Shown here: piece after piece, positions 25,966-35,074 of the stretch
How positions within the stretch are numbered: position 1 is the stretch's first letter
How the letters are laid out: the number at the start of each line of letters is the position of its first letter
Assembly: GCA_963699215.1 (NCBI GenBank)
Contig: OY969422.1
Span: 930,001-994,000 of the forward strand
Source: VRUE01 sp963699215
GTDB taxonomy: Bacteria; Actinomycetota; Thermoleophilia; Solirubrobacterales; 70-9
Reading direction: 5' to 3'
DNA: 64,000 nt
Translations under genes and position numbers: made by a program
Notes under the pieces: model-generated
Told to the model about the DNA's origin: nothing
Seen by the model: the letters and a program-made list of their open reading frames with translations, nothing else
Databases searched by the model: none

Positions 25966-27075
25966 ATGACGAGAGTGCGGATCGCAGCGCTGTCGCTGAT
26001 CCTCTTTGCGGTGGGGACCGCTACGGCGGCCGCCGAGGGCGCGGCTACCTGGGTTGTCAAGGGCGGCGGCTTCGGCCACGGGGTCGGCATGAGCGCCTAC
26101 GGCGCCTACGGGTACGGGAAGCACGGCGCCGGCTACCGGCAGATCCTCGGCCACTACTACCGGGGGATCCAGCTCGCCACGCTGCCGGCGGCGCCGCAGG
26201 TGAGGGTGCTGCTGGCGATCAGCCCGGGAGACGTCTCCTTCGCCGGGGCGAGCGCGGCGTGCGGACGCTCGCTCGACCCCTCCCGCACCTACCGGGCGCA
26301 CCGGCACGGCTCCTCGGTGCGGCTGCGGTCAGGCGGGGGAAAGCTGCTGGCCCGTTGCGGCGAGAGGCTGCGCGCGGACAGCCGCGGGACGATCCGGATC
26401 GCGGGCGTCGGCGTCTACCGGGGAGCGCTCGAGACGGTGCCGACCGAGTCGGCCGCCGGCTCGCTCAACGTCGTCAACCGGCTCAACGTCAACGCCTACG
26501 CGCGTGGCTCGCTGCCCGGAGAGGTTCCGCCCGAGTGGCCGCTGGCGACGCTGAAGGCCTTCGCGGTCGCGGCGCGCTCGATCGCCCTCTCCACCGACGT
26601 GGGGGGCAACGGCTTCGACCTCTACTCCGACACCCGCACCCAGGTCTACGGCGGCGTGAAGCTGGAGAGCGAGCGCACCGACCTGGCGGTGCGCTCGACC
26701 CGGAGCCAGGTGGCGACCTACGGCGGCGACGTCGCCCAGACGACCTACTTCTCCTCCTCCGGCGGCCGCACCGAGTCCGGCTTCCTCGGCGCTCCCGACG
26801 TCCCCTACCTGCAGAGCGTCGACGATCCCTACGACTACTACTCGCCGCTGCACGAGTGGACCTTCCGCTTCACCCAGGCGGAGATCGACACCCGCCTCGC
26901 CGCTTACGTCGACGGCCGCCTGCGCGCGATCAGGGTGACCAAGCGGGGCGACTCGCCCCGGATCGACTACGCGAAGCTGATCGGCAGCGGCGGCACTTCG
27001 ACGATCCGCGGCGACACGCTGGCGGTGGCGCTGGGCCTCTACGACCGCTGGGCTTACTTCAGGAAGGTGAGATGA
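25966..27075 (+). CDS. SpoIID/LytB-domain exported protein
   Basis: A 369-residue exported protein (signal peptide about residues 1-24). It has a GFGHGVGMSAYGAYG segment near 36-50 and the SpoIID core: NRLNVNAYARGSLPGEVP, then WPLATLKAFAVAARSIAL near 188-207, with Glu in PGEVP as the likely catalytic acid. SpoIID proteins cleave glycan strands lacking peptides. Actinobacteria have non-sporulating versions with roles in wall turnover. The C-terminus overlaps the acyltransferase gene by 17 bases on the other strand. Confidence 0.85.
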   Translation: MTRVRIAALSLILFAVGTATAAAEGAATWVVKGGGFGHGVGMSAYGAYGYGKHGAGYRQILGHYYRGIQLATLPAAPQVRVLLAISPGDVSFAGASAACGRSLDPSRTYRAHRHGSSVRLRSGGGKLLARCGERLRADSRGTIRIAGVGVYRGALETVPTESAAGSLNVVNRLNVNAYARGSLPGEVPPEWPLATLKAFAVAARSIALSTDVGGNGFDLYSDTRTQVYGGVKLESERTDLAVRSTRSQVATYGGDVAQTTYFSSSGGRTESGFLGAPDVPYLQSVDDPYDYYSPLHEWTFRFTQAEIDTRLAAYVDGRLRAIRVTKRGDSPRIDYAKLIGSGGTSTIRGDTLAVALGLYDRWAYFRKVR

Positions 27076-29014
27076 GGCAGTTGTCCTTGTCGGCCATCGC
27101 CAGCGGGTGCGTGTTGGGGAAGGCGTCGAGCAGCGCGTCGGCGATCAGCCTGCCACGCGCCGCGTAGCCTTCCGAGGTGAAGTGGATCCCGTCGGGGATG
27201 AACCAGGGATCCCTGACGTCCGCGGCCCAGTCGTAGATCCGCATGTGCGGATAGCGGTCGCAGGCGTCCAGCAGCGCCTCGTCCCAGTCCTCCATGTTCG
27301 ACGCGGCGTAGGGGCCGCTGGCGACGAGCGACTTGACGTTCACCCACATCACCGGCTCGTCGCCGATCGTGGTCATCATGCTGTCGATCCGGTCGTCGTA
27401 GGTGAAGGTCGAGCCGGCGGCGACGTTGGCCGCCTCGTTCGTCCCCATCGCCAGCACCCAGCAGCCGTCGAAGCCTTCGTTCTTCCACGCTTCGGCCACT
27501 TCCTGCGCGTTCGGCAGCCCTTCGAAGTTCTCGTAGATCGAGCGCGCCCCCGAGACCTCGAGGTGCTGCGTGGTGGCGCCGACGCGCGCGTACTGGGCGC
27601 TGATCAGCTGGTCAGGGTCGGGCAGGTATTCCTCGGAGACGAGGCCCTCCGAGGTCGAGTCGCCGATGTGGATGACCGCGTCGCAGGAGGTCGCCAGCGG
27701 GGCGCGCTTCGCGTTCTTCGCGGTGACGGTCTTGGCGACGGTCTCGGAGCCGATCGCCTGCGGCTCGTTGGAGACGCCGACGCCGGCGAGGCCGGCGACC
27801 GCGATCGCGGCGACGACGGCACTGCCGCTGACGAGCGCCCAGCCACGACGGGTCACCCGCTCGCGCCGCCAGCTTCCCGCTCGCCACTGCGCCCAGCAGC
27901 CGGCCGAGCGCGCCGTGGCGGATCGGGTTCTCGACGTAGCGCCAGGAGAGCTCCGCGACCGCCATGATCGCGGCGACCTGGAGGGCGGCGCGGGCGAGGT
28001 CGGGCCCGCGAGCTTCCTCGGGCGTGGTCAGCACGATGATCGGCAGGGTGCCAGAGGTAGATGCCGTAGGAGCGTTCGCCGATCCAGCGCATCGGCTTGC
28101 AGCCGACGATCGGGCCAAGCCGCGAGGCCGGGTGGGCGAGCGCGGCGACGGCGAGGACCGAGGCCAGCGACAGCAGGGCGAAGCCGCCGCGGTAGAGGAA
28201 CGGCGAGAACTCGCTCGGTCTGCCAGAACATCAGCCCGATCACGACCAGCCCGATCACTCCCGCGCGCCGTCGATCGTCCGCCGCGCCTGCGGGGCGATG
28301 CTCGAGCTGCAGCCGCCGGCTCGGCCAGACCATCGCCAGCGCCGCGCCGACGAGCAGCTCCAGGGCGCGAGTGTCGGTGCCGTAGTAGACCCGCGAGGGG
28401 TCGAGCGCGGGGCTGTAGAGAATCGCCATCAGGATCCCCGAGAGCAGCGCCGCAGCCCCAGGGTGACCGCGGCGAGGCGGGGCCGCACCCCGGTCGTCGC
28501 TCGCCGCTTCCGGGACGAGCGTGGCGTCCCAGCATCAGCAGGAACGGCCAGACGATGTAGAACTGCTCCTCGACCGAGAGCGACCAGAGGTGGTTGAGCG
28601 GCGACGGCGGCGCGAAGCGCGCGAAGTAGGAGACGTCGTGGAGGATCAGCCACCAGTTGTTGACGTAGCCGGCGGCGGTGAGGGCGGCGGTGCGGAAGTC
28701 CGGTGGCTGGTGGGGTCCGATCAAAGTGACCCACGCCATCACCACCATCAGCATCACGAACAGGGCCGGTAGCAGGCGGCGGGCGCGCGCCAGCCAGAAC
28801 GACTTCAGTTCGATCCCGCCGCGGTTCACCTGGTTGAGCAGGATGTCGGTGATCAGGTAGCCGCTGAGGGTGAAGAACACACCCACTCCGAGCAGGCCGC
28901 CTTCGCGCCCACCCGAACTCGAGGTGGTAGAGCGATCACGCCGAGTACGGCGATCGCCCGCAGGCCGTCGAGGCCGGGCATGTAGCGCTGTCCGCGTTTT
29001 ACCGGCTCAGGCAT
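27059..29014 (-). pseudogene. Acyltransferase-3 (OafA-like) membrane protein with C-terminal SGNH domain, broken by about seven frame changes
   Basis: Following conserved sequence across frames gives one protein of about 651 residues: an acyltransferase-3 membrane part (YMPGLDGLRAIAVLGVIA, FFTLSGYLITDILL, NHLWSLSVEEQFYIVWP, SYGIYLWH, WRYVENPIRHG) followed by an SGNH domain (IHIGDSTSEG, MGTNEAAN, DGIHFTSEGYAARG). Frame changes fall near 28946, 28927, 28527, 28452, 28215, 28045 and 27868: five look like extra bases and two like missing bases. The total length stays divisible by three. Such enzymes O-acetylate envelope glycans. The ATG overlaps the preceding SGNH gene by 8 bases. Either a decaying gene or a badly polished stretch. 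Confidence 0.7.
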
Positions 29015-29780
29015 CGGCGGAAACCATTGCAAGCGCCGCCCCCAGCAGCGGCAGCCGGCCCGCCACCCGCATCGCGACCGCCTCGCTCAGCGAGAGCGCG
29101 ATCGCGCGGGCGAGTGCGCTCTGGCGCCGCGCGAGCTTGTCGACCGGGGGCAGCTCCGGCGCGGACTCGAGCGCCGGTCCCCCCGCCGAGGCGTGCATGA
29201 AGGCGAGGCATCCCTCGATGCCCTGCGCGATCAGCTGCGCTCTGTAGTCGGCGCCCTCGGGGATCGGGTGGAGGCCGTCGGCCTGCATCAGCTCGGGGTG
29301 GGTGGCGACCGCGCCGGCCCAGTCGGGCACCTGCGTCCCCAGGCGCGAGGCGGCGAAGGACCTGACGACACTGTTCTTGCCGGTGTTGTCGACGCCGTTC
29401 ACGGTGAAGCCGTGGATCGTCGGCACGACCATGCAGCGGTCGCCGATCCGTTCGGCGACGGCGTTCAGGTTCCCGGCGAGGATCTCCGGATAGGCGGGGT
29501 TGTCGTTGGTGCCGGCGGCGAAGACGATCACCGAGTGGGAGCCGTCGTAGCTCTCCTCGAACAGGTCGAAGATCTGGTAGCTGTTGTAGCCGCCCTCGGC
29601 GTCGATAGTCAGTTGCACGCCGGGCAGGTACCTCTGCAGGTAAGGGGAGGTCAGCACCTCGAGGCTGTCGCCGACGACCAGTACGCCGCCGCCGCTCGCG
29701 CCGGCGGGAGGAGCGATCAGGGCGAGAGCAAGAAGCGCCGCCTGCGCAGCCAACATCGCGAGCTTGCGCGCTCCCGGCAT
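29007..29780 (-). CDS. Exported SGNH-like hydrolase
   Basis: A 257-residue exported protein (signal peptide about residues 1-28). SGNH blocks are visible: VLVVGDSLEV with Ser near 39, FAAGTNDNPAY near 87-97, and ADGLHPIPEGADY near 168-180 giving the Asp-His pair. The tail from 200 on is Ala/Leu-rich. It is the first gene of an operon with the acyltransferase (ATGCCTGA overlap), which suggests a role in modifying or trimming acetyl groups on an envelope polymer. Confidence 0.77.
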   Translation of the reverse strand: MPGARKLAMLAAQAALLALALIAPPAGASGGGVLVVGDSLEVLTSPYLQRYLPGVQLTIDAEGGYNSYQIFDLFEESYDGSHSVIVFAAGTNDNPAYPEILAGNLNAVAERIGDRCMVVPTIHGFTVNGVDNTGKNSVVRSFAASRLGTQVPDWAGAVATHPELMQADGLHPIPEGADYRAQLIAQGIEGCLAFMHASAGGPALESAPELPPVDKLARRQSALARAIALSLSEAVAMRVAGRLPLLGAALAMVSADA

Positions 29781-29803
29781 CGAGCCATTTCTACACTACG
29801 CCG

Positions 29804-30331
29804 ATGCGCTCCGGCCCAGCAGCGACCGTCGGCGTTCTGCTGGCGCTGGCGCTGGTCCTGCCCGCCTGCGGCGACGAGCGGACGGCGACGGCCGGCGGCG
29901 AGAGCGCGCCCTCCGGCACGGACGCCGTGGAGAAGGGCGTCGAGCCGGCGGCAGGGAGCAGGGCGAAGCCGGCGGCTGCGGCGAGGCGGTGCGGGCGAGT
30001 GCTGGGCGACTTCCTCGACTCGATCGAATCGCTCGACAACTCGCTCGCCGTCGGCCTCGAATACGAGGGCTACCTCCGCGCCGTCAACCACGTCCGCGCC
30101 ACCTACGCAGACCTCCCCGCCGAGCGCCTGCCGCTCGTCTGCCTCGCCCGAGTCGGGGGGCCCGCGGAGAAGGCCCTGAACATCTACATCGACGCGGTCA
30201 ACACCTGGGGCGAGTGCCTGGCGACGACCTCCTGCGACTCCGAATCGGTCGAGCCGCAGCTCCAGCGCAGGTGGGCCCGGGCATCCGATCTCCTGGCGTC
30301 TGCCCAGAGTGGCCTGCGGCAGCTGCGCTGA
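29804..30331 (+). CDS. Putative lipoprotein of unknown function
   Basis: A 175-residue protein with a lipobox LPAC at residues 19-22, so Cys22 should carry the lipid. A Gly/Ala/Glu-rich linker follows, then a helical domain from about residue 62 with four cysteines (RRCGRVL, PLVCLAR, WGECLAT, TSCDSES). No family recognised. It is divergent from the SGNH hydrolase gene, 23 bases apart start-to-start. Confidence 0.7.
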   Translation: MRSGPAATVGVLLALALVLPACGDERTATAGGESAPSGTDAVEKGVEPAAGSRAKPAAAARRCGRVLGDFLDSIESLDNSLAVGLEYEGYLRAVNHVRATYADLPAERLPLVCLARVGGPAEKALNIYIDAVNTWGECLATTSCDSESVEPQLQRRWARASDLLASAQSGLRQLR

Positions 30332-30361
30332 AGCGTCCCGACGCCGAGGGTCGACCCTCCG

Positions 30362-31249
30362 TCAGCGCGCCCGATCCGGGCTGAACGGGGTCCATCGATC
30401 GGACTCGAACGGCAGCGTCGCCTTGTGCACCGTCGCCACGATCTTCGGGACGAGCCCGTTCATGTCCTCGAAGACCGCGCGCACGAGCGTCTCCGCGGTC
30501 GCCCCGGGCCCGATCGCGAGCACCGCCGCGAGGTCGAGCAGCTGCTCCTGGGCGAGCGCTTCGGCGGTCCGCCCGCTGGCCGGGATCGCCGCCAGGGCGA
30601 CCGGATGCCCGTCGACGCAGAACGCGCCGAAGCGGGAGACGAAGGCGATGACCTCGTCGAAGTGCGCGTCGCCCTCGTCGACCTCGAAGCGGGTCCGTAG
30701 CTTGCCCAGCCAGTAGCTCATCTCCGCCCAGGCGAGCTGGACGAACTGGGTCGGGGTGACCCAGAGAACCGTGGCGCAGACCGCGGTCCCCGGGCTGGGG
30801 AACAACGTCGCCGGCATCGAGCCGTACAGCGCGACCTGCGCCGCGACCCCGACGTCGAAGTCGTGCAGGCGGCCGGTCAGCGCCAGCACCGTGCGGTCGT
30901 CCTCTTCGGGGAAGTGGCCGAACTTCCGCTCCAGCCCTTCGGGGCTGGCGTTCGAGCCGAAGGCGAGCACCGGCACTCGCCCGCTGGCGTCGGAGGCGAA
31001 GTTGGCGATGACGCGCTCGCGCTCCGCCTCGTCCATCTCCCCGAGCAGCTCGACGCCCGCGCTCGTCAGCAGGAAGGAGCCCGGCGGCCGCGTCCACGGG
31101 TACCCGACCGCCAGCTCGAACGTGGCGGTCTCGTAGGCGCGAGGCGGGACGTTGAGGGCGACGGTCTGCATGAACGCCCTGAACTGCGGCTCGTCCATCG
31201 CCAGGCGATCGAGCAGCTCCGGCTCGTCGATCGGTGGCCACTCGGACAT
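30362..31249 (-). CDS. Uncharacterised protein with a GGCT-like FGSN motif
   Basis: The 295-residue cytoplasmic protein has VPVLAFGSNASPEGLERKFG near residues 92-111, similar to the [FY]GSN phosphate-binding loop of gamma-glutamylcyclotransferase-like folds. Further on, GRLHDFDVGVAAQVALYGS and TVLWVTPTQFVQLAW fit the strand order of that fold. The first 80 residues are helical and not part of it. Assignment to the superfamily is tentative; catalytic Glu is not certain. No operon partner. Confidence 0.5.
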   Translation of the reverse strand: MSEWPPIDEPELLDRLAMDEPQFRAFMQTVALNVPPRAYETATFELAVGYPWTRPPGSFLLTSAGVELLGEMDEAERERVIANFASDASGRVPVLAFGSNASPEGLERKFGHFPEEDDRTVLALTGRLHDFDVGVAAQVALYGSMPATLFPSPGTAVCATVLWVTPTQFVQLAWAEMSYWLGKLRTRFEVDEGDAHFDEVIAFVSRFGAFCVDGHPVALAAIPASGRTAEALAQEQLLDLAAVLAIGPGATAETLVRAVFEDMNGLVPKIVATVHKATLPFESDRWTPFSPDRAR

Positions 31250-31380
31250 CGGCTCAGCCTAGACGCTGTGTTCGGTTTCCCGGGGCCATGGCGCTCGTGC
31301 GTGGCCTTTGCCCAAATGGACAAGAGCCGGCGGGAATCGGCGCCGCTCTAGATGTCTTCCGGTGGAAGGCGGCGAGGCGC

Positions 31381-31420
31381 ACGCCACCGAAATGGACCGC
31401 ACGCCACCGAAATGGACCGC
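31381..31420. repeat. Perfect 20-bp tandem duplication before the 31421 gene
   Basis: ACGCCACCGAAATGGACCGC occurs twice in direct succession and ends exactly where ATG 31421 begins. A further AAATGGAC occurs at 31313-31320. The duplication alters the spacing in the 5' leader and creates extra ATG codons in another frame. It could be a slippage product. Confidence 0.75.
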
Positions 31421-32089
31421 ATGCCGAGCAGACCCCGCCTCACCTACGCGAACGTCGTCTCGACTCTCGCCCTCCTCCTTGCCTTCGGGGGCGGCGTCGC
31501 CTACGCGGCGGACAAGGTCCGCTCCGGCGACATCGCCGCGGGGGCGGTCCACACCTCCGACGTCTTCAAGCGGGCGATCGTCAGCGGCAAACTCGCGCTG
31601 GGCGCGGTGCGCAGCAACCAGATCGCCGACGGCGCGGTCGGCTCGCAGCAGATCGGCGCGGGCTCGGTCGCTCCCTCGAACCTCCAGTTCCCGGTCTTCT
31701 TCGCCGCCAGCCCCAGCGGCGGCTCGGCTCCTCTCGGCACGAGCCTCGATCCCTACCCGCTCTCCGGCGCGACCTGGACCCAGGAGCCCGGCCAGATCCA
31801 GGTCGTCTTCGGCGCGGGTGCCGCGACGCTCGCCTACGACGGCTCCGGCGGGGGGTCCTGCCAGGTGTTCTTCGAGGTCAACCTCAACGGTCAGCAGGTC
31901 GGCGGCGGCGAGCTCTCGACCGGCTCGACGACCCCCGTCCGGGTCGAACAGAGCATCGGCGCCCAGCCCCAGGTCGACCCGCCCGCGGCGTCGACGGTCC
32001 AGATGACGGTGCGAACCGTCTCCAACGGCGACTGCACGCAGGACTCGCGCATCGAGTCGACCCGCTTCCGCGTCCTCGACTTCGGCTGA
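31421..32089 (+). CDS. Exported protein of unknown function
   Basis: A 222-residue protein from ATG 31421, with a signal peptide or anchor (about residues 9-30, ending GGGVAYA). Residues 31-75 contain degenerate repeats of the form SGDIAAGAV, SGKLALGAV, SNQIADGAV, SQQIGAGSV, which look like short beta-helix-type steps. The remaining 140 residues are a beta-rich domain with two cysteines. This arrangement is frequent in Thermoleophilia next to collagen-like proteins. The frame is open back to 31352, but the signal peptide favours 31421. Confidence 0.65.
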   Translation: MPSRPRLTYANVVSTLALLLAFGGGVAYAADKVRSGDIAAGAVHTSDVFKRAIVSGKLALGAVRSNQIADGAVGSQQIGAGSVAPSNLQFPVFFAASPSGGSAPLGTSLDPYPLSGATWTQEPGQIQVVFGAGAATLAYDGSGGGSCQVFFEVNLNGQQVGGGELSTGSTTPVRVEQSIGAQPQVDPPAASTVQMTVRTVSNGDCTQDSRIESTRFRVLDFG

Positions 32090-32101
32090 GCCGGCAACGG
32101 G

Positions 32102-33997
32102 CTAGGCGACAGGCGCGCCCGTGCCCTGCTGCGGCATCGCTGCGGCGGCGCGCTCGACGACGCTGACGTCGCGGACCGCGCCGCTGTCGGCGGAGGTCGC
32201 CATCGCGGCGTAGGCGCGCAGGGCGGGGGAGACGACGCGCTCGCGCGCGAGCGGGGCGTAGCCACCGCCGGCCTCGAGCTGGCGGCGGCGCTCGGCCAGC
32301 TCCTCCTCGCCGACCTCGAGCGCGATCGAGCGCGCCGGGATGTCGATCGCGATCGTGTCGCCGTCGCGCACGAGCGCGATCGCGCCACCCGCGGCGGCCT
32401 CGGGCGAGACGTGGCCGACCGAGAGGCCGGAGGAGCCGCCGGAGAAGCGGCCGTCGGTGATCAGCGCGCACGCCTTGCCGAGCCCGCGGCCCTTGAGGTA
32501 GGAGGTCGGGTACAGCATCTCCTGCATGCCGGGTCCGCCGCGCGGGCCCTCGTAGCGGATCACGACCGCGTCGCCCGCTTCGACGCCGCCGCCGAGGATC
32601 AGGTCGACCGCCTTCTCCTGGGACTCGACGACGACCGCCGGGCCGCTGAAGCGCAGGATCGACTCGTCGACGCCCGCCGTCTTGACGACGCAGCCGCGCT
32701 CGGCGAGGTTGCCGTAGAGGACCGCCAGCCCGCCGTCGGCCGAGTGGGCGTGCTCGACGTCGCGGATGCAGCCCTGCGCCGGGTCGAGGTCGAGCGACTG
32801 CCAGCGCTCCGACTGCGAGAAGGCCCGGGCGGAGCGCCTGCAGCCGGGCGCCGCGTGGAACAGCTCGACCGCGGCCTCCGCCGGGTGCGGTCCGCGCACG
32901 TCCCAGCCGCCGAGCCACTCGTCCAGCGTGGGCGCATGGACGGTCGCGACCGACTCGTGCAGGAGGCCGCCGCGGCGCAGCTCGCCGAGGATCGCCGGGA
33001 TGCCCCCCGCGCGGTGGACGTCCTCCATCAGGTAGTCGCCGTTCGGCGCGACCTTGCAGATGCAGGGGACGCGGCGCGAGAGCGCGTCGATGTCGGCCAT
33101 GGCGAAGTCGACGCCGGCCTCCTGCGCCGCGGCGAGCAGGTGCAGGACGGTGTTGGTCGAGCCCCCCATCGCGACGTCGAGCGTCATCGCGTTCTCGAAC
33201 GCCTCGCGGGTCGCGATCGCCCGCGGCAGGACGCTCGCGTCGTCGCCCTCGTAGAAGCGCTTGGCGATCGCGACCGCCGTGCGGCCGGCGTCCTCGTACA
33301 GCTGCCGGCGGGCGGTGTGGGTCGCGAGGGTCGAGCCGTTGCCAGGCAGCGCCAGGCCGAGCGCCTCGGTCAGGCAGTTCATCGAGTTGGCGGTGAACAT
33401 TCCCGAGCAGGAGCCGCAGGTCGGGCAGGCGGCCTCCTCCAGCAGGGCGATGTCCTCGTCGCCGATCTCGTCGGCGACGGCGTCGGCGATCGCCGTGATC
33501 AGGTTGACGCGCCTGCGCACCGTGCCATCGGCGAGCACCGCGGTCCCGCCCTCCATCGGCCCGCCGGAGACGAAGACGGTGGGGACGTTCAGCCGCAGCG
33601 CGGCGTTGAGCATCCCCGGGGTGATCTTGTCGCAGTTGGAGATGCAGACCATCGCGTCGGCGCAGTGCGCGTTGACCATGTACTCGACGCTGTCGGCAAT
33701 CAGGTCCCGCGACGGCAGCGAGTAGAGCATGCCGCCGTGGCCCAGCGCGATCCCGTCGTCGACGGCGATCGTGTTGAACTCCAGCGGCACGCCGCCGCCG
33801 GCCCGGATCGCGGCCGAGACGACCTCGCCGACCGGCCCCAGGTGCGTGTGGCCGGGGACGAACTGGGTGTAGGAGTTGGCAACCGCGACGATCGGCTTGC
33901 CGAAGTCCTCGCGCGCGACCCCGGCGGCGCGCAGCAGTGCCCGAGCGCCGGCCATGTTGCGGCCGTGGGTGACGGTGCGGGATCTCAGCGGTGGCAT
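32102..33997 (-). CDS. ilvD: Dihydroxy-acid dehydratase
   Basis: IlvD removes water from dihydroxy-acids in the penultimate step of valine, isoleucine and leucine synthesis. The 631-residue length is normal. Landmarks are the Fe-S ligands CISNCDKITPGM and CPTCGSCSGMFTANSMN, GNGSTLATHTARR, and the C-terminal DGRFSGGSSGLSVGHVSPEAA. The frame stays open far upstream, but ATG 33997 follows GCAGGAGG and gives the family N-terminus (MPPLRSRTVTHGRNMAGARA). It is divergent from a TetR gene, with two matching palindromes between them, so that regulator probably controls it. Confidence 0.94.
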   Translation of the reverse strand: MPPLRSRTVTHGRNMAGARALLRAAGVAREDFGKPIVAVANSYTQFVPGHTHLGPVGEVVSAAIRAGGGVPLEFNTIAVDDGIALGHGGMLYSLPSRDLIADSVEYMVNAHCADAMVCISNCDKITPGMLNAALRLNVPTVFVSGGPMEGGTAVLADGTVRRRVNLITAIADAVADEIGDEDIALLEEAACPTCGSCSGMFTANSMNCLTEALGLALPGNGSTLATHTARRQLYEDAGRTAVAIAKRFYEGDDASVLPRAIATREAFENAMTLDVAMGGSTNTVLHLLAAAQEAGVDFAMADIDALSRRVPCICKVAPNGDYLMEDVHRAGGIPAILGELRRGGLLHESVATVHAPTLDEWLGGWDVRGPHPAEAAVELFHAAPGCRRSARAFSQSERWQSLDLDPAQGCIRDVEHAHSADGGLAVLYGNLAERGCVVKTAGVDESILRFSGPAVVVESQEKAVDLILGGGVEAGDAVVIRYEGPRGGPGMQEMLYPTSYLKGRGLGKACALITDGRFSGGSSGLSVGHVSPEAAAGGAIALVRDGDTIAIDIPARSIALEVGEEELAERRRQLEAGGGYAPLARERVVSPALRAYAAMATSADSGAVRDVSVVERAAAAMPQQGTGAPVA

Positions 33998-34034
33998 CGG
34001 GCCTCCTGCGGGAGTCGAGGTGGTGGTTGTGGTC

Positions 34035-34050
34035 CGGAATGATCGTTCCG
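34035..34050. promoter_or_regulatory. Operator-like palindrome 1, CGGAATGATCGTTCCG
   Basis: A 16-base dyad with one mismatched pair, in the gap between ilvD and the divergent TetR gene. It shares arms CGGAA...TTCCG with palindrome 2 at 34069-34084. The centres are 34 bases apart, about three helical turns. Binding by the TetR at 34073 is inferred. Confidence 0.65.
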
Positions 34051-34060
34051 ATCCGTCCGA

Positions 34061-34066
34061 TACTGT
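34061..34066 (+). promoter_or_regulatory. Probable -10 box TACTGT for the TetR gene
   Basis: TACTGT ends six bases before ATG 34073, which would place the transcript start on or beside the start codon, giving a leaderless message. The longer TACTGTAGCGG is shared with 2314-2324. Palindrome 2 overlaps the start, as for autorepression. Confidence 0.4.
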
Positions 34067-34068
34067 AG

Positions 34069-34084
34069 CGGAATGAGCATTCCG
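34069..34084. promoter_or_regulatory. Operator-like palindrome 2, CGGAATGAGCATTCCG, over the TetR start codon
   Basis: The dyad is perfect except for the central two bases and covers ATG 34073. With palindrome 1 it defines a consensus CGGAATGANCNTTCCG. Its place suggests autorepression by blocking initiation. Confidence 0.65.
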
Positions 34085-34636
34085 GCAGTAGCTCCCTGGG
34101 CTTCTCTCACCGCCACCGAGAAGCAAGCGCGCGCGCTGACGGTCGCCGGCGAGCTGTTCGCGCGCGACGGGATCGACGTGCCGATGCCGGTGCTGGCCGC
34201 GGCGATCGGCGTCGGCGTCGGCAGCATCTATCGCCAGGTCGGCAGCAAGGACGAGCTGATCGCCGCGCTCGTGATCGAGCGCTCGGCGGTCCTGCGTGAC
34301 CGCTTCCTCGCCGCGCTCGACGCGGAGGACCCGTGGGCGGCGCTGACCGCCGCCACGCACGAGACGGTCGACGACTGCATCGACGACGCGCTCTCCCAGA
34401 CCGCTTGGGACGAGGCCGCCTTCGCCAGCGAGGCGGTCCGCGACGCGCGCGCCGGTGCCACCGAGGCGCTCGCCCAGCTGGTCGAGCGCGCCCGCGCCGC
34501 CGGCACCCTGCGCGACGACGCCTCCCACGAGGACCTCCGCCTCGTCTTCCGCGCCCTGCGCGAGCTCGCCGGCATCGGCCCCGAGTCGGCCCACCGCCTG
34601 GCCGAGCTGGTCCTGCGCGGGATGCGCCGGAGCTGA
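34073..34636 (+). CDS. TetR family transcriptional regulator divergent from ilvD
   Basis: A 187-residue TetR regulator of a different subgroup from the 0.8-7.4 kb array. The HTH (about residues 20-60) has FARDGIDVPMPVLAAAIGVG and VGSIYRQVGSKDELIAA. The C-terminal domain is the shorter type seen in SACE_7040-like regulators (RLAELVLRGMRRS ending). Two palindromes lie between it and ilvD. No ribosome site is seen and the message may be leaderless. It could respond to a branched-chain or unrelated ligand. Confidence 0.83.
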   Translation: MSIPAVAPWASLTATEKQARALTVAGELFARDGIDVPMPVLAAAIGVGVGSIYRQVGSKDELIAALVIERSAVLRDRFLAALDAEDPWAALTAATHETVDDCIDDALSQTAWDEAAFASEAVRDARAGATEALAQLVERARAAGTLRDDASHEDLRLVFRALRELAGIGPESAHRLAELVLRGMRRS

Positions 34637-34784
34637 CGGCGACAGCAATTCGTAGCACTGAATTTTCAATTTCGGCATTCCCAGGTCTTGTTGCGTTACA
34701 GAGGGACACCGAGGATTGCCGTATGAACAAGGGGGCTCTCCGCAGACTGCTCGATCGGGTTCTCTCCAGAAGAAGACCCCACCC

Positions 34785-35054
34785 ATGCCACGCATAAGCA
34801 GCTTCTACGGGATCACGGTCTGGATGTATCACGACGAGATCCATCATCGAGGCAGGCCGCATTTCCACGCTCGCTACGGCGAGGAGGAGGCCTCCGTCGA
34901 TATCGAGAGCCTCACGGTGATCGCCGGTGGGTTGCCTCCACGTGCGCGGCGGCTCGTGGCCGAGTGGGCAGCTGCGCACCGGGCCGAGCTACGAGACAAC
35001 TGGGTGCGCGCACGCAACCACCAACCGCTGGTGGCTATTGAGCCGCTCCAGTAG
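34785..35054 (+). CDS. DUF4160 family protein
   Basis: An 89-residue protein with the DUF4160 pattern: MPRISSFYGITVWMYHDEIH, then RPHFHARYGEEEASVDIE and a helical end (RLVAEWAAAHRAEL). The frame is open further up, but ATG 34785 gives the family start. It is followed 20 bases later by a DUF2442 gene. The two families occur together very often and behave like a toxin-antitoxin or paired module. The 148 bases before it are AT-richer than the surroundings, which fits horizontal gain. Confidence 0.85.
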   Translation: MPRISSFYGITVWMYHDEIHHRGRPHFHARYGEEEASVDIESLTVIAGGLPPRARRLVAEWAAAHRAELRDNWVRARNHQPLVAIEPLQ

Positions 35055-35074
35055 GCCCTCTACCATCGGGGTCC

